6,496 nt of DNA from Solirubrobacterales bacterium (GCA_016215085.1 JACRMD010000042.1:1-6496); one strand, 5' to 3'. Shown: positions 1-5,846, counted from the stretch's first letter. Translations and numbers: made by a program. The notes: a model not told the origin generated them from the letters alone.

Positions 1-630
1 AACCGCCGGCTCGCGGCGTTCGCCGCCGGCGCGGACCCGGTCGTGGACGCGCTGCGACCGGCGGCGCGCGCGCTCTCCCCCACCCTGCGCGACGTGCGCG
101 CCACGGCGCCCGAGCTCGCGGCGTTCGTGCGCGCGCTGGGCCCGGCGATCGACGCCTCGCGCGACGGGGCGCCCGAGCTCGCGCGGTTCCTGCGCGCGGC
201 GCGGCCGCTGCTCGCCGAGCTGCCCGGCTTCCTGCGCGAGCTCGACCCGATCCTCTCGCTCGTCGGCGAGATGAAGCGCGAGCTGGCCGGCGGCGTGCTG
301 GCCAACTGGGTCGCCGCCACGCAGATCGCCGACGGCCACGGCCACTACCTGCGGACCGAGTTGGTGTTGAACCCCGAGGGCCTGGCCCCGTACGAGCGGC
401 GCATCGGCACCAACCGCGCGCAGCCCTACGCGCGCGGCGGCGACGACCGCCTGGCGGTCTTCGACGCGCGCTCGTGCGCGAACCCGTCGCCCCGGCTGGC
501 GCGCGTGGACACCGAGCTGCTGCGCCGCATCGCCGCCACGGTGATCGGCCCGGCCGCGCCGCCGTGCCTGGCCGCGCGGCCCCCGGGCGGCCAGGCCTAC
601 GCGCACGCGGTGCGCCGCGCCGGTCCCTAG
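1..630 (+). CDS. MCE/MlaD-family protein, C-terminal part (5' end outside window)
   Basis: The frame is open from the first base and ends at TAG 628-630, giving 209 visible residues; the N-terminal MCE domain would lie upstream of the window. What is visible starts with a Pro-punctuated amphipathic helical stretch of roughly 80 residues (repeats such as LRPAARALSPTLRD and LRELDPILSLVGEMKREL). It continues into a C-terminal segment with YLRTELVLNPEGLAPYERRI, GTNRAQPYARGG and a final PPC. I recognise this layout (helical needle, then NPEGL...RIG-NR--PY-R-G, then PPC) from actinobacterial MCE proteins, which bind lipids at the cell envelope as parts of MlaE/YrbE-type transport systems. No MCE beta-barrel is visible, so the call rests on the C-terminal pattern only. 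The GTG at base 43 is an internal valine, not a start. The downstream membrane-protein gene begins 10 bases after the stop. Confidence 0.72.
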   Translation, partial: NRRLAAFAAGADPVVDALRPAARALSPTLRDVRATAPELAAFVRALGPAIDASRDGAPELARFLRAARPLLAELPGFLRELDPILSLVGEMKRELAGGVLANWVAATQIADGHGHYLRTELVLNPEGLAPYERRIGTNRAQPYARGGDDRLAVFDARSCANPSPRLARVDTELLRRIAATVIGPAAPPCLAARPPGGQAYAHAVRRAGP

Positions 631-633
631 GGT
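628..633 (+). promoter_or_regulatory. Candidate -10 hexamer (TAGGGT) for the membrane-protein gene
   Basis: TAGGGT fits TANNNT and lies 7 bases before the ATG at 641. Its first three bases are the stop codon of the preceding MCE gene. No purine-rich ribosome site lies between it and the ATG, so a leaderless transcript starting at or near the ATG is possible. I see no good -35 match upstream. If it is not a promoter, the gene is read from the MCE transcript. Confidence 0.35.
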
Positions 634-640
634 CCGCGCG

Positions 641-1906
641 ATGCACGCGGTCCGTCGCGGCCTGCCGCTGTGGCTCGCGCTGTTCGCGGCCTACGCCGCC
701 ACGCTCGCCGTGGACGGGCGCCTGACCGCGCCCGAGGCGCACCGGCTCCTCGTGGCCGAGTCGATCGCCACCGACCGCGACCTCGACGTGGCCGACGACG
801 CACGCACGGGCGAGGTGGTCGCGCTGCCGGACCGGGGGCGCAACCTCGCGGCGCCCGTCCTCGCCGACGGCGAGCCCGACGCCATCGTGCGCCTGCCGAC
901 GGCGACGCTCGGCCACACGCTCGAGCCGGTCGGCATCGGGTTCGCGTCGCTCGCCGCCCCCGCCTACGCGGCCGGCGACGTGGTCGGCGCGCCGGCCGCG
1001 GCCGTCCGCCTGTGGCTCGCCGCGCTGACCGCGCTGGGCTTCGTGCTCGCCGCCGCGCTCGGCCGCCGGCTCGTCCCCGAGCCGTGGGCGACCCGCGCGG
1101 CGCTCGTCGCCGGGTTGTCGCCGCCCGTGCTCGGCGCCGCCGCCGCGATCTCGCCCGAGGGCGTCGGCGCCACGGTGCTGGCCGGCGCGGCGCTGCTGGC
1201 GCTGCGCGTGCGCGACGAGCCGCGCGCCGCGTGGGCGTTCTGGTGCGCGGCGCTCGTCGGATGCGCGCCGTGGCTGTCGCTGAAGCTGCTGGCCCCGGCG
1301 GCGGTGATCGCGCTGGCCCTCGCCCGCTGGCTGCGCCGCCGCGCCCGCGGGCTGACCGGCTTCGTGGCGCTCGAGGTCGTGCTGATGAGCGCGGTGGTCT
1401 ACATCACCGTCCACGAGCGCCTCTACGACGGCTTCAACCCGTACCGCGACCGGCCGACCGGCGCGACCGGGGCGGCCGACCACCTCGAGCGCGCCCCGCG
1501 CCTGCTCGAGCTGTGGGGCGACCCCGGCGTGGGCCTCCTGCGCTGGGCCCCGTTCGCGCTGCTGGCCTTCGTCAGCCTCTGGCTGCTGTGGCGCTCACGT
1601 CGCGATCGGCTGGCGGTGGCGCTGCCGGCGCAGGTCGACGTCGAGGTCGCCTCCGCCTTCCTGCTGCTGATCTGCGGCGCCGTGGCGATTGTCGCGGCGT
1701 TCCTCGCGCCCGGCACCTCCGGCCCGTGGTTCCCCGGCCGCGAGCTCGTCCCCGCCGCGCCCGCGGGCGCCGCGCTGGCCGCGTGGGGCCTGCGCTTCGC
1801 CCCGCGCACGGGCGCCGTCCTCACGGTGCTCACGCTGGGCACCAGCGCCTACCTCCTGCTGGCCGGCCTCCTCGGCGACCTGACCCTGCGGCCGTTCCAC
1901 GCGTGA
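641..1906 (+). CDS. Polytopic membrane protein, GT-C glycosyltransferase-like
   Basis: 421 residues with about nine to eleven hydrophobic segments (for example around residues 9-25, 122-142, 150-190, 200-228, 238-256, 300-317, 337-358, 368-384 and 392-412). Three stretches match the pattern of GT-C/PMT-like membrane proteins common in Thermoleophilia. AHRLLVAESIATDRDLDVADD (residues 33-53) corresponds to the usual EPHYL--A-S---DGDLDL segment. LYDGFNPY (261-268) and PWFPGRELVPAAP (362-374) correspond to LYGG-TPY and the GRYL-PALP segment. GT-C enzymes move sugars from polyprenyl-phosphate donors at the outer face of the membrane. The acidic GDE of the first loop is replaced here (TAPEAH), so catalytic activity is uncertain. 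The ATG at 641 is chosen because TAGGGT precedes it by 7 bases and the first membrane helix follows directly. Substrate unknown. Confidence 0.6.
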   Translation: MHAVRRGLPLWLALFAAYAATLAVDGRLTAPEAHRLLVAESIATDRDLDVADDARTGEVVALPDRGRNLAAPVLADGEPDAIVRLPTATLGHTLEPVGIGFASLAAPAYAAGDVVGAPAAAVRLWLAALTALGFVLAAALGRRLVPEPWATRAALVAGLSPPVLGAAAAISPEGVGATVLAGAALLALRVRDEPRAAWAFWCAALVGCAPWLSLKLLAPAAVIALALARWLRRRARGLTGFVALEVVLMSAVVYITVHERLYDGFNPYRDRPTGATGAADHLERAPRLLELWGDPGVGLLRWAPFALLAFVSLWLLWRSRRDRLAVALPAQVDVEVASAFLLLICGAVAIVAAFLAPGTSGPWFPGRELVPAAPAGAALAAWGLRFAPRTGAVLTVLTLGTSAYLLLAGLLGDLTLRPFHA

Positions 1907-1945
1907 GCGGCGACCAACCGGCGCCACGACACACCGGGTTCTGGC

Positions 1946-1949
1946 AAGG
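1946..1949 (+). promoter_or_regulatory. Weak ribosome binding site (AAGG) deciding the acyltransferase start
   Basis: AAGG lies 8 bases before the ATG at 1958 and overlaps the alternative GTG at 1949, which has no site of its own. This favours ATG 1958 over the longer reading. The match is short and could be chance. Confidence 0.35.
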
Positions 1950-1957
1950 TGCGGCAC

Positions 1958-2809
1958 ATGGGGTACGTGCGCAAGGGACTGCGGGCGGGGGCGGTCGCGC
2001 GGCGCGAGGCGCGCTTCCGGGCCTGGGCCGCCCGCCTGGACTTCGAGCTGCGCCGGCGGGGCAGCCGCCTGGTGCTGGACGCCGATGCGGCGCCGACCTG
2101 GGAGACCGCCCCGTCGATCGAGCCGATCGCCCACGCGCTGAGCGCGCCGACGCAGGGCGAGGCGCCGACGTTCACGCTGCGCCTGGGCCGCGACGTGCAC
2201 CTCGGCCGCGGGCTGACGATCGAGTTCCGCCCCGACGGCGCGAACCTGCTCGAGCTCGGCGACGGCGTGCACCTGCAGGACGGCAACCGCTTCGTGCTGG
2301 CCGACGGGCGCATCTCGTTCGGCGCCCGCGGCCGGCTGCGCTCGGGCAGCATCCTGAAGTCCTCGGGCGACCTGCTCATGGGCGAGCAGGTCATCCTCGC
2401 CTACCACTGCGTCGTGCACTGCGCCGAGCGCATCGAGCTCGGCGACCTCGTCGGCATCTCGGACCGCTCGACGCTCGTGGACTCCAGCCACACCGTCGAC
2501 GGCAGCGACATCTACTACTACGAGCAGCCGATCGTCACGACGCCGATCGTGCTCGAGCGCAACGTCATCGTGTCGGCCAACGTGATGGTGCTGCGCGGCG
2601 CGCACGTCGAGCGCAACGCGCAGCTCGGCGGCGGCGCCGTCGTGCTCAAGGGCCGCTACCCCGCGGGCTGGCTCGTGGGCGGCAATCCCGCCAAGCCGGT
2701 GCGGCCGCTGGGCCCGGCCGCGCGCCCGTGGACGCCCGGCGAGGCGGAGGGGCACGAGCCCGGCAAGCGCCTCGTCACGCCGCTGCGGCGCGGCGCCGTG
2801 GCGGTCTAG
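1958..2809 (+). CDS. Hexapeptide-repeat (left-handed beta-helix) acyltransferase
   Basis: 283 residues from ATG 1958; GTG 1949 would add three. A basic N-terminus (residues 1-40) and a short linker precede degenerate hexapeptide turns from about 75 to 240: LGRDVHLGRGLTIEF, LELGDGVHLQDGN, ISFGARGRLRSGS, LLMGEQVILAYHC, IELGDLVGISDRS, VLERNVIVSANVMVLRGA and AQLGGGAVV. It ends with the family hallmark GGNPAKPVR (241-249). His178 in the segment VDSSHTVDG is the likely catalytic base, as in maltose/galactoside O-acetyltransferase relatives. Such enzymes acetylate or acylate sugars, often for polysaccharides or glycolipids. With the preceding membrane protein and MCE gene this suggests an envelope block, but the acceptor cannot be read from sequence. 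It is convergent with the haem protein gene: the stop codons overlap in CTAG 2806-2809. Confidence 0.85.
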   Translation: MGYVRKGLRAGAVARREARFRAWAARLDFELRRRGSRLVLDADAAPTWETAPSIEPIAHALSAPTQGEAPTFTLRLGRDVHLGRGLTIEFRPDGANLLELGDGVHLQDGNRFVLADGRISFGARGRLRSGSILKSSGDLLMGEQVILAYHCVVHCAERIELGDLVGISDRSTLVDSSHTVDGSDIYYYEQPIVTTPIVLERNVIVSANVMVLRGAHVERNAQLGGGAVVLKGRYPAGWLVGGNPAKPVRPLGPAARPWTPGEAEGHEPGKRLVTPLRRGAVAV

Positions 2810-3252
2810 GCGCCGGGCGGGTCGCTCGTGTACAGGCGGCGCAGGCCGTCGACGAGCTGCCGGCGCTCGGCGTCGGAGAGCCGCCCGTCCGGGTGCATCG
2901 GCTTGTACTGCAGCGGCGGCATCTCGCCCTCGATGACCGCCTGGGCCACCTCGTCGACCGCCGGCTGCGGGCGGTCCCACGTGGAGACGTTGAGGACCCC
3001 GCGCCCGTCCTCCACGTCGCTCTGCACCAGCCACGACACCGGGGCGACGTTGCTGTACCACGGCCACGTGGTGTTGTACGAGTGGCAGTCGCCGCAGGCG
3101 CCGGCGAAGAGCTGCTCGGTCCGCGCGTCGGGGAACTTCGCCGCGCGCGTCGGCGCCGGGTTCGCGTGGTCGCGCCCGTAGGGCACGAGCTGGATGACCA
3201 GCAGCGCGCCGAGGACGATGAGGACCACGCGCGGTGCCCATGTCCGGATCAT
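2806..3252 (-). CDS. Membrane-anchored monohaem protein (haem-binding domain family)
   Basis: 148 residues, start ATG 3250-3252. Residues about 7-23 (PRVVLIVLGALLVIQLV) form one N-terminal hydrophobic helix, an uncleaved anchor or signal sequence. A c-type haem motif CGDCH follows at 53-57 within ACGDCHSYNTTWPWYSNVAPVSWL, the signature of the small haem-binding domain family (Pfam Haem_bd type). Met111 (in GEMPP) and Met119 are candidate sixth ligands, with GEMPPLQY as a second conserved-looking stretch. The rest is soluble and should face outside, where haem is attached covalently. The protein is probably an electron carrier or haem sensor; its partner is unknown. It follows the HxlR gene on the same strand after 57 bases but has its own TANNNT element, so shared regulation is possible but not shown. 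Confidence 0.85.
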   Translation of the reverse strand: MIRTWAPRVVLIVLGALLVIQLVPYGRDHANPAPTRAAKFPDARTEQLFAGACGDCHSYNTTWPWYSNVAPVSWLVQSDVEDGRGVLNVSTWDRPQPAVDEVAQAVIEGEMPPLQYKPMHPDGRLSDAERRQLVDGLRRLYTSDPPGA

Positions 3253-3258
3253 GGGGCG

Positions 3259-3264
3259 ACACTA
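3259..3264 (-). promoter_or_regulatory. Candidate -10 hexamer (TAGTGT) for the haem protein gene
   Basis: On the minus strand TAGTGT lies 6 bases (CGCCCC) before the ATG. There is no Shine-Dalgarno sequence in between, which fits a leaderless mRNA. No clear -35 is visible. Confidence 0.4.
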
Positions 3265-3296
3265 GACCGCCCACCGGCGCGTGGCGTCGGGGTTCC

Positions 3297-3309
3297 GCCG
3301 CAGTGCGGC
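3297..3309 (-). other. Short perfect inverted repeat after the HxlR stop codon
   Basis: GCCGCA-G-TGCGGC is a palindrome directly after the regulator's TGA (3310-3312 read on minus). It could form a 5-bp GC stem with a 3-base loop. No T-run follows on the minus strand, so it is at best a weak, non-canonical terminator or an mRNA 3' end. It may be chance in such GC-rich DNA. Confidence 0.2.
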
Positions 3310-3765
3310 TCAGCCCTCGGCCGCACCCGGGCCGGGCGCGGGCGCGACGTCGCGCGCGGTGAGCTCGTCGCCGCAGCGGTCGCAGGCGAGGTGGACATGG
3401 GCCTCGCCCCCGCAGTCGCGGTGGCGGTAGTGCACGGGCGGGCCGTCGGGCGCCATGTGGCGGTCGCCCCAGTCGCGGATGGCCAGCAGCACCGGGTAGA
3501 GGTCCAGGCCCTTGTCGGTGAGCCGGTACTCCATGCGGGTGCGCGTGTCCTTGTAGGGCTCGCGGCGCAGGATGCCGTGCTCCACCAGGCGGTCCAGGCG
3601 ATCGGCGAGGCGGCTGCGGCTGATCCCCAGGCTCGCCTGGAGGTCGTCGAAGCGCCGGACGCCGGCGAAGGCCTGCTTGACCACCAGGAAGGTCCAGCGG
3701 TCGCCGAGCACGGTCAGCGGCCGGGTGATCGAGCACGGCTGGGCGATGAGCTCCTCGTAGCGCAC
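3310..3765 (-). CDS. HxlR/DUF24-family winged-helix regulator, probably redox- or quinone-responsive
   Basis: 151 residues from GTG 3763-3765. It has the HxlR pattern throughout: Cys11 in QPCSITRPLTVLGDRWTFLVVK (9-30), FDDLQASLGISRSRLADRLDRLVEHGIL (39-66) as the recognition-helix region, and wing REPYKDTRTRMEYRLTDKG (68-86). The conserved N-terminal Cys is the one oxidised or alkylated in sensors such as QorR, YodB and HypR. After the wing comes a C-terminal tail with Cys118, Cys128 and Cys131 plus His115, His123 and His125, which looks like a small zinc-ribbon-type site. The gene is divergent from a quinone oxidoreductase, the arrangement of QorR/qor2 in Corynebacterium glutamicum, so it probably represses that gene and itself. 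TAGCCT sits 6 bases before the GTG with no Shine-Dalgarno site. Family is certain; the ligand is inferred. Confidence 0.9.
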   Translation of the reverse strand: MRYEELIAQPCSITRPLTVLGDRWTFLVVKQAFAGVRRFDDLQASLGISRSRLADRLDRLVEHGILRREPYKDTRTRMEYRLTDKGLDLYPVLLAIRDWGDRHMAPDGPPVHYRHRDCGGEAHVHLACDRCGDELTARDVAPAPGPGAAEG

Positions 3766-3771
3766 GTGCGG

Positions 3772-3777
3772 AGGCTA
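3772..3777 (-). promoter_or_regulatory. Candidate -10 hexamer (TAGCCT) for the HxlR gene
   Basis: Read on the minus strand, TAGCCT is followed by 6 bases (CCGCAC) and then the GTG start, consistent with leaderless transcription. The -35 region is unclear: TTCCGT lies 18 bases further upstream, a weak match. Confidence 0.35.
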
Positions 3778-3783
3778 GCCCAC

Positions 3784-3813
3784 TTGCGTCCCGAAACGGA
3801 ACTCTGGTACGAC
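3784..3813 (+). promoter_or_regulatory. Candidate promoter for the quinone oxidoreductase
   Basis: TTGCGT (3784-3789), an 18-base spacer and TACGAC (3808-3813) form a plausible -35/-10 pair, each matching consensus at three positions. The -10 overlaps the left arm of the inverted repeat, as expected for a repressor site. Initiation about 7 bases downstream would fall at or next to ATG 3821. Confidence 0.35.
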
Positions 3814-3832
3814 TCCCGGCATGGAGTCTCAC
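3807..3832. promoter_or_regulatory. Inverted-repeat operator, probable HxlR regulator binding site
   Basis: GACTCC (3811-3816), CGGCAT, GGAGTC (3823-3828) form a perfect 6-bp inverted repeat. After two mismatched bases on each side it extends with GT (3807-3808) and AC (3831-3832), so 8 of 10 half-site positions pair. It lies between the divergent regulator and oxidoreductase genes and overlaps the candidate -10 of the latter. DUF24 dimers bind such short dyads. It is the only clear dyad I see in the gap, which supports its role, but binding is inferred. Confidence 0.55.
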
Positions 3833-3913
3833 AATGAAACCCAGCATCGCGGGTGTCGAGTCGATGCCCGCACAGGGCAGCAGCCCGGCACTCGGCGTGG
3901 AGGGCGGGCGTGA
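3821..3913 (+). CDS. Possible 30-residue leader peptide (uORF) coupled to the oxidoreductase
   Basis: ATG 3821-3823 opens a 30-codon frame (begins MESHNETQHRGC, ends RRGGRA). Its TGA at 3911-3913 overlaps the oxidoreductase ATG (TGATG), a classical coupling arrangement. The ATG lies 7 bases after the candidate -10, so it could sit at the very 5' end of a leaderless mRNA. It starts inside the operator. Against it: third codon positions are not G/C-biased as in neighbouring genes, so the peptide sequence looks unselected, and frames of this length arise by chance. If real, it would act by being translated rather than through its product. A second ATG at 3834, with GGAG 7 bases upstream, opens another frame and is an alternative reading. 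Confidence 0.3.
   Translation: MESHNETQHRGCRVDARTGQQPGTRRGGRA
3899..3904 (+). promoter_or_regulatory. Shine-Dalgarno sequence (GGAGGG) deciding the oxidoreductase start
   Basis: GGAGGG ends 8 bases before ATG 3913. It is the best ribosome site in the window and fixes the start there rather than at the in-frame GTG 3853, whose extra residues do not look like family sequence. Confidence 0.7.
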
Positions 3914-4863
3914 TGCGCGCGCTCCGCGTCACCGACGACACGGCCGGCCCCGGCGGCGTCCGCCTCGCCGACGTGCCCGAGCCCGGCGAGGACGCGCTGG
4001 TCGTGCGCGTCCGCGCCGCGGGCGTCGGCTTCCCCGACCTGCTGATGAGCCACGGCCGCTTCCAGATCCGGCAGCCGGTCCCGTTCACGCTCGGCTGGGA
4101 GGCGGCCGGCGAGGTCGTGCACGCGCCCGCGGGCAGCGCGTTCGCGCCCGGCGACCGCGTCGTCACGCTCTCCTTCGGCGCCCACGCCGAGCAGGTCGCG
4201 GCCGTGCCTGAGGCGACCTTCGCGCTGCCCGCCGGCCTCTCCGACGAGCAGGCCGCCGCGCTGCCCCTGAACTACCTGACCGCCTACGCGGCGCTGCGCC
4301 GTCGCGGTCGCCTGCAGGCCGGCGAGACGGTCCTGGTCCACGGCGCGGCGGGCGGCACGGGCACGGCCGCGGTCCAGGTCGCCAAGGCGCTCGGCGCGCG
4401 CGTGCTGGCCGTCGTCTCCACGCCCGAGAAGGCCGAGACCGCGCGCGCCGCCGGCGCCGACGAGGCGTTCCCGGCCTCCGGCGACTGGCGCGCGCAGGTG
4501 CTCGAGGCCGGCGGCGCCGACGTCGCGTTCGACCCGGTGGGAGGCGACCGCTTCGCCGACACGCTGCGCTGCATGAACGCCGAGGGCCGCGTCGTCGTCG
4601 TGGGCTTCGCCGACGGCGCGATCCCGACGGTCGCGGTCAACCGCCTGCTGCTGCGCAACGTCGACGTCTGCGGGTGCACCTGGAGCGTCCTGGCCACGAC
4701 GCCCACCGGCCTCGCCGACGCGGCCGCCGAGCTCTCGCGGATGGTCGTCGCCGGCGCGGTCACGCCGCTGGTGGGCGCGACCTACGCCCTGGAGGACGGC
4801 CCGCGCGCGCTGCGCGACCTCGAGCAGCGCCGCGCCCGCGGCAAGGCGGTGCTGGTGGCCTAG
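3913..4863 (+). CDS. Zinc-independent NAD(P)H:quinone oxidoreductase (MDR superfamily)
   Basis: 316 residues from ATG 3913, a usual length for the family. The N-terminal GroES-like domain (about 1-115) carries RVRAAGVGFPDLLMSHGRFQ (33-52) and GWEAAGEV (61-68). The catalytic zinc cysteine of alcohol dehydrogenases is absent, as in quinone oxidoreductases. The central hinge NYLTAYAAL (120-128) leads into the Rossmann domain with LVHGAAGGTGTAAVQVAKALGA (141-162, nucleotide-binding AAGGTG). FDPVGG (206-211) and GRVVVVGFADG (225-235) follow, and the end is ARGKAVLVA. It likely reduces quinones or other electrophilic carbonyls with NAD(P)H in the cytoplasm. The divergent HxlR gene and the dyad between them suggest repression relieved by quinones or thiol stress. 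A possible leader frame ends in TGATG with this start. Its stop overlaps that of meaB in CTAG 4860-4863. Confidence 0.88.
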   Translation: MRALRVTDDTAGPGGVRLADVPEPGEDALVVRVRAAGVGFPDLLMSHGRFQIRQPVPFTLGWEAAGEVVHAPAGSAFAPGDRVVTLSFGAHAEQVAAVPEATFALPAGLSDEQAAALPLNYLTAYAALRRRGRLQAGETVLVHGAAGGTGTAAVQVAKALGARVLAVVSTPEKAETARAAGADEAFPASGDWRAQVLEAGGADVAFDPVGGDRFADTLRCMNAEGRVVVVGFADGAIPTVAVNRLLLRNVDVCGCTWSVLATTPTGLADAAAELSRMVVAGAVTPLVGATYALEDGPRALRDLEQRRARGKAVLVA

Positions 4864-5831
4864 GGCGCGCGCGAGGCCTCGGCGGCGTCCAGCCGCTCGA
4901 GGATCCGCGACGCGGCCGAGGCGGGGTCCAGCCGGCGCGAGACGACCTCGTCGAGCAGCTCGCCGAAGGCCGGGTCCTCTCCGAGCTGCTCCTCGAGCCG
5001 GCGGCGCAGCCGGTGCGTGCAGATGGCGACGACCTCGTTGCGCAGGTTGCGGCGGCGGCGCTCGCTCAGCGTGCCCTCCGCCTCGATGTGGGCGCGGTGC
5101 TCGTCGAGCTTCTCGACGAGCTCGGGCACGCCCTGGCCGCGCACGGCCTCGGTCTTGACGATCGGCACCCGCCAGCCCTTCTGGGGCGCCAGCGACAGCA
5201 CGCCGCGGATCTCGCGCACCATCGTCTCGGTCAGCGGGTGGTCGGCCTTGTTGACGACGATGATGTCCGGGATCTCCATGACGCCGGCCTTCAGCGCCTG
5301 GATCGAGTCGCCGGAGCCGGGCATGAGGACGAGGACGATCGTGTCGGCGTGGTCGATGATGTCGACCTCGGCCTGGCCGACGCCGACCGTCTCGAGGAAC
5401 ACGTCGTCCTTGCCCGCAGCGTCCATGAGCAGGGCCGCCTGCAGCGCGGCCTCGCTGAGGCCGCCGAGCGCGCCGCGGTTGGCCATCGAGCGGATGAAGA
5501 CGCCTGGGTCGAGGAAGTGGTCGGTGAGCCGGATGCGGTCGCCGAGCAGCGCGCCGTGGGTGAACGGCGACGACGGGTCGATCGAGAGGACGGCGATGTT
5601 GCGGTCCTGCTCGCGGCGCAGCTTCGTGAGCGCGCTGATGAGCGTCGACTTGCCCGCGCCGGGCGCGCCGGTGAGGCCGACGATCGCCGCCCTGCCCGTG
5701 TGCGGGTAGACCTCGCGCACGAGCTCCCAGCCGGCCGGGTCGTCGCTCTCCACCAGGGTGATCGCGCGCGCGAGCGCGCGGCGGTCGCCGTCGAGGAGGC
5801 GCTGGGCGAGCGAAGCGGTGGCCTGCGACAT
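4860..5831 (-). CDS. meaB: MeaB/ArgK-type GTPase, methylmalonyl-CoA mutase chaperone
   Basis: 323 residues from ATG 5829-5831, normal for MeaB. Visible motifs are: P-loop VGLTGAPGAGKST (51-63), SIDPSSPF (83-90), switch region ETVGVGQ (147-153), which is the hallmark of the MeaB/ArgK G3 family, NKAD (194-197) as the guanine-specificity motif, and a charged helical C-terminus (ERRRRNLRNEV and onward) that forms the dimerisation part in the family. MeaB guards B12-dependent acyl-CoA mutases, gating cofactor loading and releasing damaged cobalamin at the expense of GTP. No mutase gene is in the window; it may lie elsewhere. The frame stays open far upstream (to 6323) but runs antisense to the acyltransferase, so the internal ATG with family-like MSQATASLAQRLLDGDRRALARAI is the start. 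No Shine-Dalgarno; CATCAT lies 9 bases upstream. Confidence 0.93.
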   Translation of the reverse strand: MSQATASLAQRLLDGDRRALARAITLVESDDPAGWELVREVYPHTGRAAIVGLTGAPGAGKSTLISALTKLRREQDRNIAVLSIDPSSPFTHGALLGDRIRLTDHFLDPGVFIRSMANRGALGGLSEAALQAALLMDAAGKDDVFLETVGVGQAEVDIIDHADTIVLVLMPGSGDSIQALKAGVMEIPDIIVVNKADHPLTETMVREIRGVLSLAPQKGWRVPIVKTEAVRGQGVPELVEKLDEHRAHIEAEGTLSERRRRNLRNEVVAICTHRLRRRLEEQLGEDPAFGELLDEVVSRRLDPASAASRILERLDAAEASRAP

Positions 5832-5840
5832 GGGCGGCGC

Positions 5841-5846
5841 ATGATG
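5841..5846 (-). promoter_or_regulatory. Possible -10 element (CATCAT) for meaB
   Basis: On the minus strand CATCAT matches TATAAT at four of six positions and ends 9 bases before the meaB ATG, with no ribosome site between. This is weak evidence on its own, but it fits the leaderless pattern seen at other starts here. Confidence 0.25.

Noticed and set aside
1907..1957. AACCGG / CCGGGTT imperfect dyad before the acyltransferase
   Set aside because: It needs a bulged base and is short; it is expected by chance in this composition and has no T-run for a terminator.
670..3837. Open frame of 1055 codons on the plus strand
   Set aside because: It runs out of frame through the membrane protein, the acyltransferase and antisense to two clear genes. 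Its product is an Arg/Ala/Pro-rich low-complexity string, typical of stop-poor GC-rich DNA.
1595..3847. Open frame of 750 codons on the minus strand
   Set aside because: It overlaps the HxlR and haem protein genes in another frame and runs antisense to the acyltransferase. The product has Arg/Ala-rich composition with no recognisable domain.
3853..3912. GTG 3853 as start of the quinone oxidoreductase
   Set aside because: The added residues look unlike the family, whose N-terminus begins with the MRAL-type strand at 3913, and GGAGGG sits at the right distance for ATG 3913.
5017..5709. 230-codon frame antisense to meaB
   Set aside because: It is Ser/Arg/Thr-rich and is the mirror of a gene with complete GTPase motifs.
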